From contig NZ_AP027291.1 in NCBI RefSeq assembly GCF_030295745.1, forward strand, positions 1,612,001 to 1,676,000: DNA of 64,000 nucleotides, given 5' to 3'. Shown here in pieces: positions 1-7,785 of this stretch (positions are counted from its first letter, which is position 1; every line of letters starts with the position of its first letter). The notes under the pieces were generated by a model, which did no database searches, was not told the origin of the DNA, and worked only from the letters and a program-made list of their open reading frames with translations. Both the position numbers and the translations under genes were made by a program. The DNA comes from Mycolicibacterium sp. TUM20985 (GTDB lineage Bacteria > Actinomycetota > Actinomycetes > Mycobacteriales > Mycobacteriaceae).

Positions 1-1
1 G

Positions 2-766
2 ATCCTCGCGGTGCGCAACGTCGAATTGGGCGCCCAGCGCGCTGCCGAGATCGGTGGCGACACGTCGGTGGTGAAGCTCGACCTCGCCGATCAGGCGTCG
101 GTGCGGGCCTTTCCCGATCTGTTCGACGGTGACGTCGACGTCCTGATCAACAACGCCGGGGTGGTCGTGCAGAGCCGGTCGGACACCGTTGATGGTTTCG
201 AGATGACGCTGGGTACGAACTTCCTCGGCCCGTTCGCGTTGACCAATCTCCTGTTCGGCCGGGTGCGTTCGCACATCGTCAACGTTGCCTCCGACGCGCA
301 CAGGTCGGCCGTGATCGCGATGGACGATCCGCATCTGCGCACCCGCAAGTGGTCGGCGTTCCCCGCCTACGGACGCTCGAAGCTCGCGGTGATGCTGTGG
401 GGTCTCGAGCTCGACCGTCGGCTGCGCGCCGCGGGGTCACCGGTCACCAGCCAACTGACCCATCCCGGCTGGGTGGCCTCCAACCTGTCGAACGTCTCCG
501 ACAAGCGGGTGATGTCGGCATTCCACGCGGTGGTGAAGTCGGCGGCAGGAGTGCTGGCCAATGACCTCGACGCGGGTGCCGCGCCGACTCTGTACTGCAT
601 CAGCGAACCGATTCCGCCGGGAAGCTACGTGGGCATCGACAGCAGATTCGGGCTCAAGGGCGGTCCGACGTTGAGTGGGCGTTCGGCGGGGGCCTGTGAT
701 TACGAGCTCGCCGCTCGATTGGTGACCTTTGCCGAGAAGGAAACGGGCACAACGATTCCCGTCTGA
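2..766 (+). CDS. Short-chain dehydrogenase/reductase, 5' end outside window
   Basis: The C-terminal part of an SDR oxidoreductase that runs off the left edge. The frame is already open at base 2, so the GTG at 11 is not a credible start. Visible are the NNAG motif, the catalytic Tyr-x3-Lys (YGRSK, bases 368-382) and a C-terminal half like retinol-dehydrogenase/WWOX-type SDRs, which oxidise or reduce lipophilic alcohols and ketones with NAD(P). The Rossmann glycine loop must lie upstream of the window. It converges on the MpaB-family gene 6 bases away. The substrate cannot be inferred. Confidence 0.85.
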   Translation: MLAVRNVELGAQRAAEIGGDTSVVKLDLADQASVRAFPDLFDGDVDVLINNAGVVVQSRSDTVDGFEMTLGTNFLGPFALTNLLFGRVRSHIVNVASDAHRSAVIAMDDPHLRTRKWSAFPAYGRSKLAVMLWGLELDRRLRAAGSPVTSQLTHPGWVASNLSNVSDKRVMSAFHAVVKSAAGVLANDLDAGAAPTLYCISEPIPPGSYVGIDSRFGLKGGPTLSGRSAGACDYELAARLVTFAEKETGTTIPV

Positions 767-772
767 TCAACC

Positions 773-1627
773 TCAGCCGCGGTCGAGGGCCCAGCGGATG
801 CCACCGACCAGGGTCCGGCCGGCCACGCGCACGGCAGTGCCCTCCAGCGGCGGTAGGTAGGGCAGTCGCAGCGGCAGCCGCGCCCAGGCGGGCAGCATGG
901 CCACCGAAGTGGCGGCGAGGACCGCATACGGCGGTTTGGCCAGCAGCGGTAACGGCGGGGTCAGCAGCAGGAACTTCGCGGCCTCCCGCGCCGCCGCGGT
1001 GCCGATCAGTTCGGGCCGATAGTCCGCCAGCCGCTGCTTCAACTCGCGCTCGGTGCGTGGCGGGTCGAGCACCCCGAGCGCGGCGGCGACCCGCGCGGTG
1101 TCGGCGACGTAGCCGTCACGGCCCTCCTGATCCAAGGGGTTGGCCCCGTAGAGCTGATGCGCCATGAGGAAACTGTCGATCTCCGCGATGTGCACCCATT
1201 CGAGGAGATGCGGGTCCGACGCGGCGTACGGACGCCCGTCTTCGGCCGTTCCCTGCACCCGCCGGTGGATTCCGCGGACCTTGTCGACGGCGCGCTGAGC
1301 GTCGTCTTCCGGGCCGAACGTGGTGACGGCGAGGAACGTGCTGGTGCGCTGCAGCCGACCCCATGGATCGCCCTTGTAGTCGGAGTGACCGGCGACCCCC
1401 GCCATCGCCAGGGGATGCAGTGACTGGAGAAGGAGTGCTCTCAGTCCGCCGACGAACATCGACGCGTCACCGTGAACCCGCCTGATCGGGCGGTCCTCGC
1501 CGAACCACCGCGGCCCGGGGGTGTCATGGATGCGGGCTCGATTGGCGGGGCCGTCGGGACCGGCGACCATGCCGAAGAGTCTCTGACCGAGGCCGTCGCG
1601 GACCGTCGTCAATCCAGGCAATGCCAC
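773..1627 (-). CDS. MpaB/latex-clearing-protein-like (DUF2236) oxygenase family protein
   Basis: A 284-residue protein with the DUF2236/MpaB hallmark in its first third: an RRVHGD segment followed by a hydrophobic LLLQSLHPLAMAGVAGHSDY stretch with several His residues. The family includes the rubber-cleaving haem protein Lcp and fungal MpaB oxygenase, and many actinobacterial members are uncharacterised, so an oxidative role is known for relatives only. The C-terminal 80 residues are rich in Pro and Leu and may associate with membrane. It lies 92 bases downstream of the acyl-CoA dehydrogenase operon on the same strand and may be its last gene. Start chosen as the first ATG giving family-like length. 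Confidence 0.8.
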   Translation of the reverse strand: MALPGLTTVRDGLGQRLFGMVAGPDGPANRARIHDTPGPRWFGEDRPIRRVHGDASMFVGGLRALLLQSLHPLAMAGVAGHSDYKGDPWGRLQRTSTFLAVTTFGPEDDAQRAVDKVRGIHRRVQGTAEDGRPYAASDPHLLEWVHIAEIDSFLMAHQLYGANPLDQEGRDGYVADTARVAAALGVLDPPRTERELKQRLADYRPELIGTAAAREAAKFLLLTPPLPLLAKPPYAVLAATSVAMLPAWARLPLRLPYLPPLEGTAVRVAGRTLVGGIRWALDRG

Positions 1628-1719
1628 GCCTTCGACAGTACGCCCGGCGTCCCGGGGTGGGATTTGGCGAAGGTGCGACGGAAGGGTGACGCCGTGGCGA
1701 TGCCGTCCTCATCGACCGT

Positions 1720-2694
1720 CTAGCGGTACCTCGCGGCCAACTGCCGTCGATGCGAGGCGGGGGAGCCGTACAGCGAGCGGTTCAGGATGGCGCGTTTGAG
1801 GTACACGTGGAGCCCGCTCTCCCAGGTGTAACCGATGCCACCGTGCAGCTGCATGGCCTTCCCGACGACGTCGACCGCGGCGGCGCAGGTGTAGGACTTC
1901 GCCATGGCCGCGGTGGTCTTCGAGTCGCCCGTGGCCAATGCCTCGGCGGCGGCGGCGACCAACTCCCGGGCCACCGAGAGCTGCACCAGCATGTCCGCAC
2001 ACGCGTGCTTGACCGCCTGAAAGGACCCGATGGCCCGGTCGAACTGCTGACGGACCGACGCATACTCCACGGTCGCGGCGAGCATCGCCTCCGCCACGCC
2101 AAGGCTGTCGCAGGCGATGGCGACTGCCGCCCGATCCCGCAACGCACCGACATCCGTTGTCAACGAACAGGTCTCGTACACGTCGGCGGAGTCTGCCGTC
2201 ACGGTGGCCAGCGCCCGCGTCTCGTCGAGCACCGGCTGCGGGGTGACGGACAGGCGCTCGGCGAGGACCACGACGGGGGTGCCGCCGACGTCGGCTTGTA
2301 GCAGCAGGACGTCCGCCCCCGACGCGTCGGGCACGAATTCGGCGCAGCCCGACACGGTGTCGCCGGACATGGTGAAGCCGGTCGCGAACGCGGCGGTCGC
2401 TCCGGCGCCGATGCGCTCGAGCAACTCGTCGCGAATGGGGTGGGCCGCGCAGGCCGTCAGTGCGCCGACGGCGAGAACCGTTCCGAGGCAGGGTGTCTGC
2501 GCTGCGGCGCGACCCATCTCCTCGAGCACGATGGCCGTCTCGACGAACGATGCTCCGGCGCCGCCGAGCGATTCGGGAATCTCCAACGCCAACAAGCCCG
2601 CATCGACGACCTGCCGCCACGCGGCGCCCCGTCCCACCACCTGCCGGGCGATGGTGCGCAGTTCGTCGTGGAACTCGCCGAGTTCGGAGGTCAC
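1720..2694 (-). CDS. Acyl-CoA dehydrogenase, small-subunit type
   Basis: A 324-residue acyl-CoA dehydrogenase-fold protein, shorter than the 380-400 usual for the family. The central FAD/substrate loop (SEPxAGSDL) is absent, but the C-terminal QLHGGIGYTWE motif and HVYLKRA segment are present. This is the form of one subunit of the steroid-type heterotetrameric dehydrogenases (FadE28/FadE29 style), in which two unlike subunits share the FAD sites. The start is the GTG at 2694, which overlaps the TGA of the upstream large subunit (GTGA); longer frames upstream are only the shadow of that gene. It should pair with the 2691-3884 product to make an alpha,beta-unsaturated acyl-CoA. Substrate unknown. 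Confidence 0.85.
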   Translation of the reverse strand: MTSELGEFHDELRTIARQVVGRGAAWRQVVDAGLLALEIPESLGGAGASFVETAIVLEEMGRAAAQTPCLGTVLAVGALTACAAHPIRDELLERIGAGATAAFATGFTMSGDTVSGCAEFVPDASGADVLLLQADVGGTPVVVLAERLSVTPQPVLDETRALATVTADSADVYETCSLTTDVGALRDRAAVAIACDSLGVAEAMLAATVEYASVRQQFDRAIGSFQAVKHACADMLVQLSVARELVAAAAEALATGDSKTTAAMAKSYTCAAAVDVVGKAMQLHGGIGYTWESGLHVYLKRAILNRSLYGSPASHRRQLAARYR

Positions 2695-3884
2695 GAGCTC
2701 ACCGGTTCCCGAGGCAGGCCGAGCCCGCGTTCGCCGATGATGGTGCGTTGGATCTCGCTGGAGCCGCCGGGAATGGTCCACTCCCACGACCCGATGAAGT
2801 CGAGCGCCCACGCGCCGGATTCCCAGCCGCTCGACATCGGCTTGGTCAGCACGGTGTGGGCGGCCAGGCCCGAGACCTCGGTACCGAAGTCGGTGAACCG
2901 TTGCAGCAGTTCGCTGTAGAACAGCTTGACGATGGAGGGGTCCGCCGGTCCGGCGGCGCCGGTGTCGTGGCCTTCGACGACCTTGCGGCACAAGCCTCTA
3001 AGGCCGGCGATCTCGATGTCGAACTGCGCGAGCCGGTCGGCCACCACGTCGTCGTCGATCGGCCGTGTGCCGTCCGGGCGGGCGGTCCGGCACTCCTGCA
3101 CCAAGCGTTGGAAACCCGCGTTGCCGAGTCGCTCAGCCAGCTCGAGCATCGTCATTCCGCGTTCGGCGCCCAGCGTGGCCTGCGCCACCTGCCAGCCTGC
3201 GTTCTCGGCACCGATCAGGTGCTCGGCGGGAATGAGGACGTCGTTGAGGAAGATCTCGCAGAAGTGGGACTCGCCGATCGCGTTGCGGATCGGGCGGACG
3301 TCGATACCCGGTGACTGCATGTCCATCAGGAAGTACGAGATACCCCTGCGCTTCGGGGCGTTCTGATCGGTGCGGGCCAGTAGCAGGCACCAGTCGGCAT
3401 GCAATCCGCCACTGGCCCAGAGCTTTTGACCGTTGACGAGGTAGCCGTCGTCGGTGCGCCGGGCGGTGGTGCGCAGGGAGGCCAGATCCGAACCGGCTTC
3501 GGGTTCGGAAAACCCCTGCACCCAGATCTCGCCGTCGAGGATCGCCGGCAGGTGCCGTCGGCGCTGTGCGTCGGTGCCCGCGGCCAGCAGGGTCGACGCG
3601 GCGTGGTGGATGCCGACGAACGCCAGCACCAGGCGCGGCGCGTCGTGTGCCGCGAGTTCCTGGTACAGCACGATCTGCTCGGCAACCGGCATGCCGCCAC
3701 CCCATTCGCGCGGCCAGTGCGGCACGGCGTAGCCAGCAGTGTGCAATTCGGCGAACCACGACTTCTGGAAGGTGACGAACTGGTCGTCGGCCACCCCGGT
3801 CTGGGCGCGGCGCCAGTCCGTCGGGACGTGCTCCCGGCACCAGGCCCGAACGTCCCTGCGGAAGTCGTCGAGGTCCGCGGTCAC
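2691..3884 (-). CDS. Acyl-CoA dehydrogenase, large-subunit type
   Basis: A 397-residue acyl-CoA dehydrogenase with the QGFSEPEAGSDLASLRT flavin/substrate loop (about residue 125-140), NGQKLWASGG, and the C-terminal IPGGSSEIQRTIIGER signature that contacts FAD in the partner protomer. It introduces a 2,3-double bond into an acyl-CoA and passes electrons to ETF. The GTG start at 3884 overlaps the stop of the upstream gene by four bases, and its own stop overlaps the start of the next small subunit, so it is the third gene of a tightly coupled four-gene operon. Likely partner: 1720-2694. Confidence 0.9.
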   Translation of the reverse strand: MTADLDDFRRDVRAWCREHVPTDWRRAQTGVADDQFVTFQKSWFAELHTAGYAVPHWPREWGGGMPVAEQIVLYQELAAHDAPRLVLAFVGIHHAASTLLAAGTDAQRRRHLPAILDGEIWVQGFSEPEAGSDLASLRTTARRTDDGYLVNGQKLWASGGLHADWCLLLARTDQNAPKRRGISYFLMDMQSPGIDVRPIRNAIGESHFCEIFLNDVLIPAEHLIGAENAGWQVAQATLGAERGMTMLELAERLGNAGFQRLVQECRTARPDGTRPIDDDVVADRLAQFDIEIAGLRGLCRKVVEGHDTGAAGPADPSIVKLFYSELLQRFTDFGTEVSGLAAHTVLTKPMSSGWESGAWALDFIGSWEWTIPGGSSEIQRTIIGERGLGLPREPVSS

Positions 3885-4813
3885 GACACGCTCTCGCGGT
3901 CGGCGCCGTACGGGCCGGTCAGACCTCGCGCACCCAGCCTCTCGGTGAGCAGCGCGCGGGTGGCGGACAGCCCCTGCGGCAGCCGACGCAGCGGCTGGCT
4001 GTACCGCGACAGCCACGACAGCGTCGTCTCGTCGCAGAAGCCGACGGCGCCGTGCAACTGATGGGTGATCCGGAAGACGATCTCGGCCGCCTCCAGGGCG
4101 GCCATCCGCAGCGCGAGCGCGTCGTTCAGTGCCTCGTCCCGGTCCTCGGCGACGCTCCAGATAGCGTACTTGGCGAGCATCTCCAATCCCGCCCGTTCGA
4201 CCTCGCCGTCGGTCAGTTGGAATTGCACGCTCTGGAAGGCCGAGAGGGGCTGACCGAACTGTTGACGCATCCGGACGTGATGGATGGTCAATTCCAGTGC
4301 GCGGTCGAGCATTCCGAGAAGTGTCCAGCAGGGCAGCACCAGCGCCGCGGGGAGGTCGGCGAGTCCGTCGCCGTCGGTGACCGTGACGGCCAGCCGCGTC
4401 ACGAAGGCGGCTTCCGGCTCGCCGATCGCAACGGCCGCCCCCCGGCGTCCGTCGAGCGTCACGGCGGCCCAGTTGGCGTCCAGACCCGCAACCGCGCCTG
4501 CCGGCCTGGTGTCGGCGACGACGATGAGTCCGTCGTCGTCCGCCGTTCTGCAGAGCCGCTCGGCGACGGGGTAGGGCAGCGCCCAGTAGCCGGCACTGCG
4601 GCACAGCGCGGCCGCCGCCTCGAGCTGTTCGGCGTCACCTCTCGGTTCGAGTTCCCACGCGCCGAGCTCGGCGAGGACGTGCTCGACGAGCGCGGCGCGC
4701 GCCGTCGGATCGGCTTCGGCCCGTTGCACCAGCTCGTCGCCGCCGGCGGATTGGAACGCCCGAAGGGCTTGGCGCCCATACTCCTTGGCCTCGTCACCCA
4801 GGTCGGTGATCAT
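3881..4813 (-). CDS. Acyl-CoA dehydrogenase, small-subunit type
   Basis: A 310-residue acyl-CoA dehydrogenase-fold protein without the SEPxAGSDL loop. It ends with a QLHGAVGFCDETTLSWLSRY segment in place of the usual GGxGYxxE motif, so the acidic residue follows Cys-Asp rather than Tyr-Thr-Trp. Small size and position directly after a full-length dehydrogenase suggest the accessory subunit of a heteromeric enzyme with 4810-5964. The ATG at 4813 overlaps the upstream TGA (ATGA). Whether it contributes the catalytic base or only structure cannot be told from sequence. Confidence 0.82.
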   Translation of the reverse strand: MITDLGDEAKEYGRQALRAFQSAGGDELVQRAEADPTARAALVEHVLAELGAWELEPRGDAEQLEAAAALCRSAGYWALPYPVAERLCRTADDDGLIVVADTRPAGAVAGLDANWAAVTLDGRRGAAVAIGEPEAAFVTRLAVTVTDGDGLADLPAALVLPCWTLLGMLDRALELTIHHVRMRQQFGQPLSAFQSVQFQLTDGEVERAGLEMLAKYAIWSVAEDRDEALNDALALRMAALEAAEIVFRITHQLHGAVGFCDETTLSWLSRYSQPLRRLPQGLSATRALLTERLGARGLTGPYGADRESVS

Positions 4814-5964
4814 CGTGCCGCCAGCAGGGAGCGGGACAGCAGGATGCGTTGCATCTCGATGCTGCCCGAGGAGACGGTGGAGGCCTGCGAGTAGCGCCAG
4901 TGGTCTTCGACCTCGCGGCGGAACAACGCGGTGCCCGCCTCGGGCGCCTCGGCCGCGATCTCCATCAGAACCTCGGCGCTGTCCTGGTCCAGTTTCGTGA
5001 CGGCGATCCGATATGCCGCGACATCGGTGGGCTGCACGCGCCCCTCACTCTGCAGCGATACCAGGCGATACGCCAGCAGTCGCGCGCGGCGGCAGTGGGT
5101 GAGCATCCGCGTCCACCGTCCGCGCAATTCGGCGGGCAGCTCGGTCCAGCGTTCGTCGAGTAGCTCCGGAGCCATCTGCAGCAGTCGTTCGCAGCGGGCG
5201 TAGCGGGCGATGCCGAGGCGCTCGAAGGACAGCACGTCGGCCACGATCGACCAGCCGCCGTCCAACGTGCCGAGGATGTCGGCCTCCGTCACCCGAAGGT
5301 CGTCAATGAACACCTCGTTGAGGTGGTGGGGGCCCATCATGCAGCCGATCGGCCGCACGGTGATGGCGGGGTCGTCCATCGGTACCAGGAAGATGGTGAG
5401 GCCAGCCTGCTTCTTCGTTGTCGCCTTGTCCCACTTCGTCGTTCGCGCGAGCAGGAAGCACCACTGCGCCATCGTTGCGTATGACGTCCAGATCTTCTGG
5501 CCGTTGATCCGCCAGCCGTCCCCGTCCGGGGTGGCCGCGGTGCGCAGCGACGCCAGATCCGAGCCGGCCTCCGGTTCGCTGAAGCCCTGACACCAGATGA
5601 CGTCGCCGCGCGCGATGGGCGGCAGGTGTCTGCGCTGCTGTTCGGCGGTGCCGTGACGCATCAGCGTCGGCCCCACCCAGTTGACGCCCATGTACTGGGC
5701 GCCGCGCGGCTCGTGGTGGGCCCACATCTCCTCCCGCACCACGGTCTGTTCCCAGACCGATGATCCGCGTCCGCCGAACTCGGGTGGCCAGGACATGCAC
5801 AGCAGGCCGCGGTCGGCGAGCAGGTGACAGAAGTCCTGGGCGACCTCCAGGTCGGCGGGATCGTCGGTGAATGCACCGAGGAAGTCCTCCGGCACATGAG
5901 CTTTCACCAGGTCGCGCAGTTGCCGGCGCAGGTTGTCGGCGTCACGACCCATATCGAAGTCCAC
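4810..5964 (-). CDS. Acyl-CoA dehydrogenase, large-subunit type, first gene of operon
   Basis: A 384-residue acyl-CoA dehydrogenase with the QGFSEPEAGSDLASLRT loop, NGQKIWTSYA and a C-terminal STVSSGSIEMQRILLSRSLL segment (FAD-contact region). It is the promoter-proximal gene of the four-dehydrogenase operon that reads leftward to 1720. The 46-base gap to the divergent GntR gene holds a perfect 18-bp palindrome, so repression by that regulator is likely. The ATG at 5964 has no competing start downstream that keeps the N-terminal helix. The product is predicted to act in beta-oxidation of a ring- or branched acyl-CoA, by analogy with steroid FadE pairs. Confidence 0.9.
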   Translation of the reverse strand: MDFDMGRDADNLRRQLRDLVKAHVPEDFLGAFTDDPADLEVAQDFCHLLADRGLLCMSWPPEFGGRGSSVWEQTVVREEMWAHHEPRGAQYMGVNWVGPTLMRHGTAEQQRRHLPPIARGDVIWCQGFSEPEAGSDLASLRTAATPDGDGWRINGQKIWTSYATMAQWCFLLARTTKWDKATTKKQAGLTIFLVPMDDPAITVRPIGCMMGPHHLNEVFIDDLRVTEADILGTLDGGWSIVADVLSFERLGIARYARCERLLQMAPELLDERWTELPAELRGRWTRMLTHCRRARLLAYRLVSLQSEGRVQPTDVAAYRIAVTKLDQDSAEVLMEIAAEAPEAGTALFRREVEDHWRYSQASTVSSGSIEMQRILLSRSLLAAR

Positions 5965-5979
5965 CCGGCGATCTTAGGT

Positions 5980-5997
5980 CAATCCTTATAAGGATTG
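5980..5997. promoter_or_regulatory. Perfect 18-bp palindrome, probable GntR operator
   Basis: CAATCCTTATAAGGATTG reads identically on both strands. It lies in the short divergent gap, 13 bases before the GntR start at 6011 and 15 bases before the dehydrogenase start at 5964. Position and perfect symmetry suit a dimeric FadR-type repressor controlling itself and the operon. AT-rich sequence in a high-GC region also suggests overlap with a -10 element. Confidence 0.7.
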
Positions 5998-6010
5998 CTA
6001 GTATTCGTTC

Positions 6011-6787
6011 GTGCCACCCGGACGGACCCCCCAACGTCGCATCGCCGAGACCGTCGCGAGCGAACTGCGAGAGGCCATCCTGGCGGGACGCATGGCCGAC
6101 CGGCTCCCCACCCAGGACCAGCTGGTGAGTGACTTCGGCGTGAGTCATCCGTCGGTGCGCGAAGCCCTTCGGATCCTCGAGACCGAGGGGTTGATCACCG
6201 TGCGGCGAGGCAGCGTCGGAGGCGCCGAGGTGCACCGGCCCGATCGATCGTCGGGCGCGTATCACCTGGGGCTGCTCCTGCAGGGCGCGGAGGTCACGCT
6301 CGGCGACCTGGCCCGAGGTCTGTTGCTGCTGGAACCGTTGTGCGCCGCCGAGGTGGCCCGGCGAGCGGACCGTGGGACCGCCGTCGTCCCGGCGCTGACC
6401 GCCAACGTCGAAGCGTCCGCGGAGGCAGTGTCCGACGGCGTCGCCTTCACCCGCATCGCCCGCGAGTTCCACGACCTGGTGGTCGGTTTCACCCCGAATG
6501 ACACCATGCGTCACGTGGTGCGGAGCCTGGTGGCGTTGTGGTCGGCCCAGGAACGGCAGTGGGCGGTCACGCAGACCAGGCGTGGTGAATACCCGTCGCC
6601 GAGTGCCGCGCGGGGCGCGGTGCGTACCCACCGGCGGCTCGTCGACGAGATCGCCGCCGGCCGTGCCGACGAGGTGCAGTCGATCGCCCGCAGGCACTTG
6701 GCCGCGACGCAGGCCCTGGTGCTGGACAGGTTCACCGACGACGTCGTCAACGCGTCCTCGGCGCGTTCGGGCCGCGCGGCGTTCTAG
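6011..6787 (+). CDS. GntR-family transcriptional regulator, FadR/FCD subfamily
   Basis: A 258-residue regulator. Residues about 8-75 form the winged helix-turn-helix (LREAILAGRMADRLPTQDQL, then VSHPSVREALRILETEGLI), and residues about 95-230 form an all-helical FCD domain with the His-bearing REFHDLV, VRTHRRLV and RRHLA segments that bind a metal or acid ligand in relatives. The GTG at 6011 is the only start that keeps the whole DNA-binding domain. It is divergent from the four-gene acyl-CoA dehydrogenase operon and shares the palindrome at 5980-5997 with it. Inference: a local repressor relieved by an acyl-CoA or carboxylate. Its last four bases overlap the convergent dedA gene. Confidence 0.9.
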   Translation: MPPGRTPQRRIAETVASELREAILAGRMADRLPTQDQLVSDFGVSHPSVREALRILETEGLITVRRGSVGGAEVHRPDRSSGAYHLGLLLQGAEVTLGDLARGLLLLEPLCAAEVARRADRGTAVVPALTANVEASAEAVSDGVAFTRIAREFHDLVVGFTPNDTMRHVVRSLVALWSAQERQWAVTQTRRGEYPSPSAARGAVRTHRRLVDEIAAGRADEVQSIARRHLAATQALVLDRFTDDVVNASSARSGRAAF

Positions 6788-7437
6788 GTCTTACGCAGCG
6801 TGTCCCAGTCGTGTTCGCCCTCCAGCTTGGCGATCGCCGTGGCCGTGCGCTCCTTCATCACCAGCGTGAAGGCGATGCCGAGCAGGACGGCGATGACCAG
6901 CGCGACCCAGGAGAACCGCGACAGCCACTTCTCGGCGGCCAGACCGAGGTAGTAGACGACGGCGGTCGTGCCGCCGGCCCAGAACAGGGCGCCAGTGGCG
7001 TTGGCGATCAAGAACTTTCGATACGGCATCTTCAATGCGCCGGCAAGCGGTCCGGCGAAGATCCGGAGGAGCGCGATGAACCGGCCGAAGAACACCGCCC
7101 AGACGCCCCACCGGGTGAACAATTGCTTGGCCAACGCGACGTGTCCGGGACCGAAGTGCTTGGGAAACCGTCGGCCCAGTCGTTCGAAGAGGCTCATGCC
7201 ATAGCGATGGCCGATGGCGTACCCGATGGTGTCACCGACGATGGCGCCGATCGTGGCCGCGGCACCGACGCCGACGGGATTGATGTCGAGGGTGTGTCGC
7301 GAGGCGAGCAGCGCGGCACTGACGAGCGCGATCTCACCGGGCAGCGGGATGCCGAGGCTCTCTAGCCCGATGATCACACCGACTACCACGTACACCGCGA
7401 GCGGCGGGATGGTCTGCAACATCGCGTCGACGGTCAC
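6784..7437 (-). CDS. DedA-family integral membrane protein
   Basis: A 217-residue membrane protein with at least four hydrophobic segments. The DedA/SNARE-associated motif region begins at GIPLPGEIALVSAALLA (about residue 28), and the conserved GRFIALLRIFAGPLAG segment lies near residue 115. DedA proteins are inner-membrane transporters or scramblases tied to envelope lipid recycling and membrane potential. It is the only clearly non-catabolic gene here and is convergent with the GntR gene, so it is probably a passenger rather than part of the pathway. Confidence 0.9.
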   Translation of the reverse strand: MTVDAMLQTIPPLAVYVVVGVIIGLESLGIPLPGEIALVSAALLASRHTLDINPVGVGAAATIGAIVGDTIGYAIGHRYGMSLFERLGRRFPKHFGPGHVALAKQLFTRWGVWAVFFGRFIALLRIFAGPLAGALKMPYRKFLIANATGALFWAGGTTAVVYYLGLAAEKWLSRFSWVALVIAVLLGIAFTLVMKERTATAIAKLEGEHDWDTLRKT

Positions 7438-7473
7438 GCGCTAAGGATGCCCGATGGAGGCGGCGATGCGTAC

Positions 7474-7785
7474 CTAGTCGCTGGCGGGCAGCGGCTTGGC
7501 TTCCTTGATCGCCAGCGGTGTCGTGCCAACGCTGAGCGTGCCCTTGCCCGCCTTGGTGACGAGCACCTCGGCGCCGCCGTCGTCGACGTAGCGCTTGCCC
7601 ATGAGATTGCCGTCGGACAGCGTGGCGTCCAAGGTGATGTCGCCGTCGACTGCTGGATCCACTGAGCCGATGGGCACCATGGGTGCCCCGCCGGCGCGGA
7701 GGTCGTCGAGGCTCTCGGCGCTGCGCACCACGATGACCTGGGTGTCGCACACCTGGCTCTGCAGGCGGGTGCCGTTCTTGATCAT
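7474..7785 (-). CDS. Conserved small protein of unknown function downstream of an acyl-CoA synthetase
   Basis: A 103-residue protein that I do not recognise. It is mostly beta-prone with GSVDPAVDGDITLDATLSDG and GGAEVLVTKAGKGTLSVG stretches, has a single Cys near residue 13, and shows no signal peptide or membrane segment. The ATG at 7785 is preceded by an AAGGAG ribosome site and overlaps the synthetase stop (ATGA), so it is translationally coupled as the third gene of an SDR-synthetase operon. Coupling suggests an accessory role to the synthetase or its product, but nothing in the sequence shows a reaction. Confidence 0.7.
   Translation of the reverse strand: MIKNGTRLQSQVCDTQVIVVRSAESLDDLRAGGAPMVPIGSVDPAVDGDITLDATLSDGNLMGKRYVDDGGAEVLVTKAGKGTLSVGTTPLAIKEAKPLPASD

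Noticed and set aside
2695..2991. N-terminal extension of the dehydrogenase ending at 1720
   Set aside because: Arg/His-rich translation lying wholly within the upstream large-subunit gene; the GTG at 2694 restores a 4-base overlap and a family-like start.
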